From JBDRCC01 sp043822065 [NCBI: archaeon] (GTDB lineage Archaea; Undinarchaeota; CAZHTU01), in contig JBDRCC010000010.1 of NCBI GenBank assembly GCA_043822065.1, positions 1 to 12,088 on the forward strand: DNA of 12,088 nucleotides, written 5' to 3'. Shown here in pieces: positions 5,031 through 9,946 of the stretch. The notes beneath the pieces were generated by a model. The model saw nothing but the letters and a program-made list of their open reading frames with translations, did not search any database and had not been told where the DNA came from. The stretch's first letter is position 1; each line of letters begins with the position of its first letter. The position numbers and the translations under genes were made by a program.

Positions 5031-5704
5031 GCTGTGGAGTGCATCTCGCACTCCTCCTTGAGCATTGGGTCGCTTATGCTCCCGCAGAGGGAGGGATTTG
5101 AATACGCTGTCGCGACGTTGCGGTAGCAGCTGTCGCGCTGTATGCCTTCGGGCACTATGGTGCAGAGCGCGTCCCTGCCGGTGTTTTCCGCAATCGCAGT
5201 ATAGCAAATCCCTCGCTCCTTGACGTCTGCGCAGGCGCCTGGCGCGTCGAACTTGATAGCGTAGTCGTAGAGGCAGGAGTTTTTCTCTATCCCAGTGAGG
5301 CGGTTGCACTCCGTGTAATCGAGCCTTGCCTCGGCACGCTCTCGGATGCATAGTGTGAACTTCTCGCCGTAGAGCCCAGCGCACGGGTCGGTGTATTTCT
5401 GGGTGAAAAGGCCGGCAAAGTCGGATGCCTCCATCCCCTCGAAGTAGTGGAGGCGGACAGAAGTGAGGACCACGAGGAAAATAATGAAAATCACGAGGTA
5501 GTGCATCGCCTCGACATAGAACGGCGCCTTGCCAGGCTTCTCGTGCGGCGCCCTCGGCTTGGCCTTTAGGTCAACCTCGGCCTGCTGGATGGCGTCGTCT
5601 ATCTGGCGCTCCCGGTATCCTGCCTTTTGGAGGGCGTTCCTGACCTGCGCCTCTGAATATCCGTCGTTTAATTCGCGCTCGACATACTCTAGAAGGGGGT
5701 CCAT
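5027..5704 (-). CDS. Membrane-anchored protein with five tandem Cys repeats
   Basis: This 225-residue protein has three parts. Residues 4-42 form a small helical domain (LLEYVERELNDGYSEAQVR...GYRERQIDDAI) of a kind common in DPANN membrane proteins. Residues 66-83 form one membrane helix (AMHYLVIFIIFLVVLTSV). Residues 105-222 form a domain with ten cysteines at 108, 119, 133, 144, 158, 167, 181, 193, 207 and 219. These fall into five repeats of about 25 residues, each with two Cys 9-12 apart, probably disulfide-linked helical hairpins outside the cell. The cytosolic N-terminus and exported C-terminus follow from the Cys pattern. The ATG at 5704 lies 27 bases from a TATA box. The binding partner is unknown. 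Confidence 0.75.
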   Translation of the reverse strand: MDPLLEYVERELNDGYSEAQVRNALQKAGYRERQIDDAIQQAEVDLKAKPRAPHEKPGKAPFYVEAMHYLVIFIIFLVVLTSVRLHYFEGMEASDFAGLFTQKYTDPCAGLYGEKFTLCIRERAEARLDYTECNRLTGIEKNSCLYDYAIKFDAPGACADVKERGICYTAIAENTGRDALCTIVPEGIQRDSCYRNVATAYSNPSLCGSISDPMLKEECEMHSTA

Positions 5705-5723
5705 GGCAGGTATAAGGATTCTT

Positions 5724-5731
5724 TATATAAA
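5724..5731 (-). promoter_or_regulatory. TATA box for the Cys-repeat membrane protein
   Basis: TTTATATA on the minus strand, with its upstream edge 27 bases before the ATG at 5704, inside an A/T-rich stretch (5711-5735). The implied transcript is leaderless. Confidence 0.5.
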
Positions 5732-5816
5732 TAAGATTTGGCTTCCATATTGAAAATAATTCGCACTTCTGAAAAGCTTTATATGGAAGTTGTGTTTAAT
5801 GACAGCCGGTCAAAAA

Positions 5817-6047
5817 ATGCGGGCAGTTTTACTAACACAGGATGGATGTGACAAGTGCGATTACGTAAAACAGTTCATACCGCCCGGCGCTGAGATTCAG
5901 GTTATGGATGCCAAGACCCCCGAGGGGATGGCAGAAGTCGCTTTCCACAAGCTGATGGGCTCCCACACCCCGGTCCTCATAATCGAGGACAGGGAAGTCG
6001 TGCAGGGCGCGCTTCAGATAAAGAAAAAGCTCCTGAACCTTCAGTAA
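5817..6047 (+). CDS. Glutaredoxin/thioredoxin-like small redox protein
   Basis: From the ATG at 5817 the product has 76 residues and a glutaredoxin-like order: a strand (MRAVLLTQ), the active-site motif CDKC, a helix (DYVKQFI), a strand (EIQVMDA), a helix, a cis-Pro-type segment (SHTPVLIIED) and a last helix after GALQI. It should catalyse dithiol exchange in the cytosol. The motif differs from CPYC and CGPC, and its partner is unknown. In-frame starts also exist at TTG 5790 and ATG 5799. A TATA box (5778-5784) makes 5817, with a leader of about ten bases, or 5799 the best choices; 5790 is unlikely. The 3' end overlaps the endonuclease III gene by seven bases, convergently. Confidence 0.75.
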   Translation: MRAVLLTQDGCDKCDYVKQFIPPGAEIQVMDAKTPEGMAEVAFHKLMGSHTPVLIIEDREVVQGALQIKKKLLNLQ

Positions 6048-6658
6048 AAGAGCAGTGCGGATGGGCAGAGTTTTCGGATAGGGCAATCTGGACATTTAGG
6101 CCTGGCTGGCCTGCACGTGTCCTGGCCGAAAGCCACGAGGGTGGAGTTCACTGACCGCCACTGCCTTTTTGGGATTAATTTTTCGAGCGCCATTTCGGTC
6201 TGCTCAGGCGTTTTCGTGCGCACCCAGCCGAGCCGGTTTGAAATCCTGTGCACGTGCGTGTCCACCGCAATCGCCTGCATGCCGAACCCGTACGAAAGGA
6301 CGCAGTTTGCAGTCTTCCTCCCCACGCCGGGGAGCTCCAGAAGGGATTCCATGGAGTCAGGCACGCCGTGCCTTGAGGCGTATTCGGAGACTGCCTTGAT
6401 TTTCGGGGCTTTTGTCCTGTAGAATCCTGCCGGGTAAATCAGCTTTGCAATGTCGGATTCCTTGGCGGCGGCGAGCTTTTTTGCGGAGGGGAACTTTTTG
6501 AAAAGCCGCTCCGACGCTGCGATTGTAACCTCGTCCTTCGTGCGCTGGGAGATTATCGTCGAGATGAGGACTTCGAACGGGCCCTCGGCATAGTCAAGTG
6601 CAAGCTTTTTCCTGTACTTTTTTTTGAGAATGGAAAGCGCCTTTGGGATGTCCGGCAT
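6041..6658 (-). CDS. nth: Endonuclease III (DNA glycosylase/AP lyase)
   Basis: The 205-residue protein is a full-length HhH-GPD glycosylase that removes oxidised pyrimidines and cleaves the resulting abasic site in base-excision repair. The helix-hairpin-helix LPGVGRKTA (109-117) supplies the catalytic Lys115, and VDTHVHR supplies Asp133. A C-terminal [4Fe-4S] loop is intact with Cys182-x6-Cys189-x2-Cys192-x5-Cys198. The N-terminal PFEVLISTIISQRTKD is the family's substrate-side helix with the archaeal 'QRTKD' form. The ATG is chosen because it overlaps the TGA of the upstream LUD gene in TGATG (6656-6660), so the two are translated in series. Confidence 0.93.
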   Translation of the reverse strand: MPDIPKALSILKKKYRKKLALDYAEGPFEVLISTIISQRTKDEVTIAASERLFKKFPSAKKLAAAKESDIAKLIYPAGFYRTKAPKIKAVSEYASRHGVPDSMESLLELPGVGRKTANCVLSYGFGMQAIAVDTHVHRISNRLGWVRTKTPEQTEMALEKLIPKRQWRSVNSTLVAFGQDTCRPARPKCPDCPIRKLCPSALLFY

Positions 6659-7281
6659 CAGTACCCGAGCTCTTTGTCAATCAGGATGACGGTTATCCTG
6701 CCCTTCTCGCGCGAGTTGTGTATTATCAGCGAGGCGTTGCACTGGCGGTGGGGCGCGGCGCAGTCAGCGCACTTGCCGGAATGGCAGGGGAGGTCGTCCC
6801 AGCCGTGGCGGCGCGCGTTCTTCGGCGCGGCGACTGACTTAATCCGCTCGAAAGCCGCCGGCACGTCCTTGACTATCTTGTTCGTGCCTGCGACGAGTAT
6901 CACCTTCTTCGGGCCGTAAGCCATCGCGGCTATGCGGTTCCCGGTGCCGTCGGTGTTGACGAGGTAGCCGTCCTCGGTGATTGAGTTCGTGCCTGTGAGG
7001 AAGTATTCGGCTGTGAGCCCGTCCCGCCTGATAACCGGCTGGTTCTTGGTCTTGTCAATCTTCCCTTCGGCGGTGTACGGATTGAACGCCTTTCCCCTTT
7101 TCTCAAGCTCAGGGACGACGCCGGTCTGCGCGACAGTCATCGAGCCGCCGAGCCCGACGGACGCGCCTTCGGGTATGAGCTCGAGGATTTTCGCCTTTGC
7201 CTCTGCCTCGCCCTTCACGGGGATGCAGCCAATGCCGTGGCGCTTGAGGCTTTCGACTGTTTTGAGTATTCTGGGCTCCAT
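6658..7281 (-). CDS. LUD-domain protein (LutC/YkgG-like, DUF162)
   Basis: The 207-residue protein carries the LUD domain: GLGGSMTVAQTG (about 43-54), then TGTNSITEDGYLVNTDGTGNR (about 96-116) and the strand KKVILVAGTNKIV. Near its end is a four-Cys segment, PCHSGKCADCAAPHRQC, typical of one LUD subgroup and possibly a metal site. Relatives such as LutC take part in lactate oxidation, but no lutA or lutB is present here, so the substrate is unknown. The ORF could begin at 7326, but the ATG at 7281 lies 29 bases from the palindromic TATA box CTTATAAG and starts at the expected family N-terminus. It is first in a two-gene operon with endonuclease III. Confidence 0.85.
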   Translation of the reverse strand: MEPRILKTVESLKRHGIGCIPVKGEAEAKAKILELIPEGASVGLGGSMTVAQTGVVPELEKRGKAFNPYTAEGKIDKTKNQPVIRRDGLTAEYFLTGTNSITEDGYLVNTDGTGNRIAAMAYGPKKVILVAGTNKIVKDVPAAFERIKSVAAPKNARRHGWDDLPCHSGKCADCAAPHRQCNASLIIHNSREKGRITVILIDKELGY

Positions 7282-7302
7282 GCCGGAATTATTTTTTCCA
7301 GG

Positions 7303-7310
7303 CTTATAAG
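7303..7310 (-). promoter_or_regulatory. TATA box CTTATAAG for the LUD-nth operon
   Basis: The palindrome lies 29 bases upstream of the ATG at 7281 on the minus strand, and inside the longer reading frame. This argues that the true LUD start is 7281. The dCMP deaminase promoter (TTTTTAAT near 7342) faces the other way. Confidence 0.55.
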
Positions 7311-7372
7311 GTTCTCGGAAATGCACGCCGCCGGCAAAACCTTTTTAATTCTCGGCTGAATAATAAACGGCG

Positions 7373-7822
7373 ATGCCTGAAAGGAAGAGGATTGGGGTTG
7401 ACGAGTATTTCATGAAAATCGCACGCGTAGTCAGCGAAAGGTCCACCTGCCTGCCCCACCGGTCGCTTGTCGGCGCGGTGATGGTCAGGGACAAGAGGAT
7501 TCTTGCAACTGGGTACAACGGCCCGCCGCACGGCTACCCGCACTGCAAGACCTGCCTGCGGGACGACAGCGTGAAGGGCGAGAACATGGAGCTGTGCCCA
7601 GCGGTCCACGCCGAGCAGAACGCGATAATACACGCGGCGCTCCACGGCGTCTCGACGCACGACTCGACGCTCTACTGCACGCACTTCCCGTGCGTCTCCT
7701 GCCTGAGGATGCTGATTAATGCAGGAGTGAAAAGGGTCGTCTACGGGAAAGAGTATGACATGGAGAACCCTGTAAAGCGCGACCTCATCAAAAAGTGCAA
7801 GCTCCAGGTTTCTAAGTTCTGA
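7373..7822 (+). CDS. Deoxycytidylate (dCMP) deaminase
   Basis: The 149-residue protein has the zinc-dependent cytidine deaminase signature: His79-Ala-Glu81 in AVHAEQNAI and Cys107 and Cys110 in FPCVSC. Length, the N-terminal 'DEYFMKIARVVSERSTC' and the substrate-side 'GYNGPPHG' (47-54) match dCMP deaminase (ComEB/T4-type), which makes dUMP for dTMP synthesis. Further Cys and His (Cys26, His58-region CKTC, Cys75) may form the second, structural zinc site known in the family. The ATG lies about 30 bases after a TTTTTAATT element, so the transcript is probably leaderless. It is divergent from the LUD-nth operon and convergent, with a four-base gap, on the next gene. Confidence 0.92.
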   Translation: MPERKRIGVDEYFMKIARVVSERSTCLPHRSLVGAVMVRDKRILATGYNGPPHGYPHCKTCLRDDSVKGENMELCPAVHAEQNAIIHAALHGVSTHDSTLYCTHFPCVSCLRMLINAGVKRVVYGKEYDMENPVKRDLIKKCKLQVSKF

Positions 7823-7826
7823 AAAA

Positions 7827-8240
7827 TTAGCTCAGGTTTTCCACTTCGCAGTAAGTCCTGGCGTCTCTGCCGTCGACCCCGGTGAAGGCGAACATAATCC
7901 ACTGCTCCTCCTTCGGGCCGAGGATTACCGTCCTCATGTCGGAGAGGTGGGAGCCAGGGGCGTCGATGCCTGCGAGCACATGCGCTGTCTTCTGCTCCTC
8001 AGCCGCGTTCCTGACCTTGCAGTCGATTTTTGTCGTGTATGTGACGCCGGCGAAGCTGACGTCGGTGTCCACGTCGACCTGCTTGTCGATGACCCTTACC
8101 GCCTCGGTGATGTCAAAGCTTGAGAATGAGAAGTCAATGGGCTCGAAGCCGAGGGCGTCGATGATTTTGCCAAGCCCGGAGTCCTCGGATATGCAGCCTG
8201 CCACGAGGAGCACCGGAATGAGGAGGATTGCTGCTTTCAT
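7827..8240 (-). CDS. Small secreted lipoprotein
   Basis: The 137-residue product starts MKAAILLIPVLLVAGC: a signal peptide with lipobox LVAGC (residues 12-16), so Cys16 is probably lipid-anchored. The mature domain is beta-rich (FSFSSFDITEAVRVIDKQV, VSFAGVTYTTKIDCKV, QWIMFAFTGV) and has two cysteines (one in KIDCKV, one in TYCEV) that may form a disulfide. This pattern is consistent with a small Ig-like or FxLYD-like beta sandwich; no named family is assigned. The ORF is open upstream to 8414, but the ATG at 8240 lies 30 bases from the TATA box TTTATAAC (8263-8270, minus) and gives a proper signal peptide. Confidence 0.75.
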   Translation of the reverse strand: MKAAILLIPVLLVAGCISEDSGLGKIIDALGFEPIDFSFSSFDITEAVRVIDKQVDVDTDVSFAGVTYTTKIDCKVRNAAEEQKTAHVLAGIDAPGSHLSDMRTVILGPKEEQWIMFAFTGVDGRDARTYCEVENLS

Positions 8241-8262
8241 GCCTATTCTATCGCGTTTTGTG

Positions 8263-8270
8263 GTTATAAA
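8263..8270 (-). promoter_or_regulatory. TATA box for the 7827-8240 lipoprotein
   Basis: TTTATAAC on the minus strand, 30 bases before the ATG at 8240. It decides the start, since the longer frame would begin upstream of the promoter. Confidence 0.5.
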
Positions 8271-8325
8271 CCTTGCCCTGGGAAAACTTAAGTAGTGCGG
8301 AGCCTTAGTATCCTTGGTGGTTTGA

Positions 8326-9126
8326 ATGAAATTGTGGGTTGTGTTTTCGATAATGCTTCTGGCCGCGGCCGGCTTCGCAGAGAAGCCGAGCGTGGTGCTG
8401 GTGTCAAACAGCATAGACTATCCAATGAGCGGGGTCCCGGGATTCCTGAACGGCAAGGGGCTCGAGGTTACGAAGATAGGCGCGGCAGACTTTGAGGCTT
8501 ACAAGAACACCAATTTCGTAGTGATTCTAGGCGGGCCTGACGCCCCGGACGGCATAGGCGAGCTCGTAACGTTCGCGCTCACGACCGACGAAGAGGGCTC
8601 CCTCAGGGCTGGCGGAAACGCGAAGATGTACGTCAAGACAAACGTCTGGAGGACGCCGCAGGTCGTCATGATAATCGCAGGGAGCGACAGGCAAGCGACG
8701 AAGCGCGCCGGAGACGACAATGGGAACGGCGTGGTCGAGAGGGTGCGCGCGGAGCACTTTAACGTCGCGATAATAGGCGCCGAGACCGGAACAGGCAAGG
8801 ACATGGTCTGGGACATGTATGACATCGAGCGCCTGACTGCGTTCACGAGACCGCTGTACGGGAAGTCATGGAAGCAGAACTGGGATGCGGCAATAGGCCA
8901 GGACAATGTCGAGGGCAAGCTCATATCCGACACCGGAGAGGTCATGCTGGAGGTGTTCGACGCGTCTGCGTACGACAGCAACCTGACATACCACGTGACC
9001 TTCAGGAAGCCTGCCACCGTCCCGAAAACATTCTGCAACGGCAACGTCACCCTCTGGGTAAGGATGAAATACCAGGGAGAAATGGACGAGGCTGAGCTCG
9101 GCGGGATAAAGCTAGAGAACTGCTAA
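8326..9126 (+). CDS. Secreted protein with S-layer-type domain
   Basis: The 266-residue product has an N-terminal signal peptide (MKLWVVFSIMLLAAAGFA, probable cleavage near residue 18) and no other membrane segment. The body has a Rossmann-like alternation with VVLVSNSID, NFVVILGGPDAPDG and, after a tryptophan-bearing loop, QVVMIIAGSDRQATKRA. This 'GGP...AGSDR.AT' order is familiar from archaeal S-layer-associated domains, so a cell-surface role is likely. The second half is beta-rich and ends in a Cys-bearing strand pair (FCNGNVTLWV, LENC). The ATG has a Shine-Dalgarno-like GGTGG five bases upstream and a TATA-like ACTTAAGT about 40 bases upstream, so this gene has a short leader. Its TAA shares CTAA (9123-9126) with the opposing gene. 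Confidence 0.7.
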   Translation: MKLWVVFSIMLLAAAGFAEKPSVVLVSNSIDYPMSGVPGFLNGKGLEVTKIGAADFEAYKNTNFVVILGGPDAPDGIGELVTFALTTDEEGSLRAGGNAKMYVKTNVWRTPQVVMIIAGSDRQATKRAGDDNGNGVVERVRAEHFNVAIIGAETGTGKDMVWDMYDIERLTAFTRPLYGKSWKQNWDAAIGQDNVEGKLISDTGEVMLEVFDASAYDSNLTYHVTFRKPATVPKTFCNGNVTLWVRMKYQGEMDEAELGGIKLENC

Positions 9127-9533
9127 GCCTTCTGCGCCTTGAAGACTGTCGAAAGGTGGATTATGTAGGTCTCCCCTTTTTGGAGGACTATTACAGGCGC
9201 GCCGTTGAGGAGCGCTTCGATGTTTATCTCGTAGACCCCTGGCGTTAGCGTCTTGACAGTCTCGACGCCGAAAAGCTTCGGTTTTGCATGGGGCTTTTTC
9301 GCAGGCGCGTATGGGACTAGCGCCGGGGCTGAAGCCGCAGCCTTCTTCTCAAGAATTTTGGTCTCCAGCGTCTCCAGCTCCTCGAGGGTGACGCGGTCCA
9401 GGACTTTTGCCGCGGCCGCCTTGTCCTCCTCCTTCAGGAAGACGAAGAACTTGCTCCCGCAGGCGCACCCAGAGATTATCGGGACGTCCTCCTCCTTATC
9501 ATAAACCTTGCCGCATCTCAGGCACTTGTGCAT
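9123..9533 (-). CDS. Zn-ribbon protein, DUF2072 family
   Basis: The 136-residue protein begins MHKCLRCGKVYDKEED and supplies a zinc-ribbon with Cys4-x2-Cys7 and Cys23-x-Cys25 (GCACG). The second pair has one residue between cysteines, unlike the usual CxxC. A middle Ala/Lys-rich, probably disordered linker (about 67-86) joins to a C-terminal domain opening LFGVETVKTLTPGVYEINIEALL and ending in a beta strand (YIIHLSTVF). This matches my knowledge of DUF2072, a conserved archaeal family found next to the DUF2073 protein and the Era-like GTPase. Its biochemical role is not established. Its ATG overlaps the TAA of the upstream gene by one base (TAATG at 9531-9535), so it is the last gene of the operon. 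Confidence 0.8.
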   Translation of the reverse strand: MHKCLRCGKVYDKEEDVPIISGCACGSKFFVFLKEEDKAAAAKVLDRVTLEELETLETKILEKKAAASAPALVPYAPAKKPHAKPKLFGVETVKTLTPGVYEINIEALLNGAPVIVLQKGETYIIHLSTVFKAQKA

Positions 9534-9946
9534 TATACCTCTGCCGTGATGTGGAATGAGTCGGGGTCGCGCTTGACCCTCTTGACGATGCTTGACGGCC
9601 CGACGAGGGTCAGCCCGTTTTTGATTGTGACTATCTCCTTCCCGGTTATCTTTTTTGACAGCGAGGAGAGCCGTGCCAGGATGCTGTTAAGGATGTGGTC
9701 GAAGCCCTTCATCTCGCGCGGCAGGGTCGCGACCTCGATTCCTGCAAAGTCGCCCTTGACGTTGTGCAGGGTCGCCTCGACAAGCTTCAGCTCCTCTTCG
9801 GAGGAGAGGACGCCGTCCAGGACAATCATGTGCCCCTTCTTGACCGGGTTGAGGATGAAGTCAATCTTGCCCTCGATGTTTTTGTTTTTTATCGAGTCCA
9901 TGGAGAGGAAGTCAATGTCAATCTTGAAGCCTTTTTTCTTCGTCAT
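9533..9946 (-). CDS. DUF2073 family archaeal protein
   Basis: The 137-residue cytosolic protein (opening MTKKKGFKIDIDFLSMDS, ending FHITAEV) matches the archaeal DUF2073 family: an N-terminal beta strand, the segment KIDFILNPVKKGHMIVLDGVLSSEEE in parts, a middle 'GIEVATLP' and a C-terminal 'ITIKNGLTLVGPS'-like strand pair. No catalytic motif is visible. It lies between the GTPase gene (ATGA overlap, 9943-9946) and the Zn-ribbon gene (TAATG overlap), so all three should be made in fixed order and probably form one complex or pathway. The family identity is from memory of this conserved trio; the function is unknown. Confidence 0.75.
   Translation of the reverse strand: MTKKKGFKIDIDFLSMDSIKNKNIEGKIDFILNPVKKGHMIVLDGVLSSEEELKLVEATLHNVKGDFAGIEVATLPREMKGFDHILNSILARLSSLSKKITGKEIVTIKNGLTLVGPSSIVKRVKRDPDSFHITAEV

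Noticed and set aside
4527-5384. A 285-codon minus-strand ORF rich in Arg and His
   Set aside because: It lies antisense to the membrane protein (4515-5030) and overlaps the Cys-repeat gene in another frame. Its composition is that of a shadow frame in GC-rich DNA and it has no domain pattern.
6117-6422. Plus-strand ORFs opposite endonuclease III
   Set aside because: Endonuclease III has an intact active site and iron-sulfur cluster in the opposing frame; these are shadows.
8241-8414. N-terminal extension of the small lipoprotein
   Set aside because: It would put 58 residues before an evident signal peptide and lipobox, and lies upstream of the TATA box.
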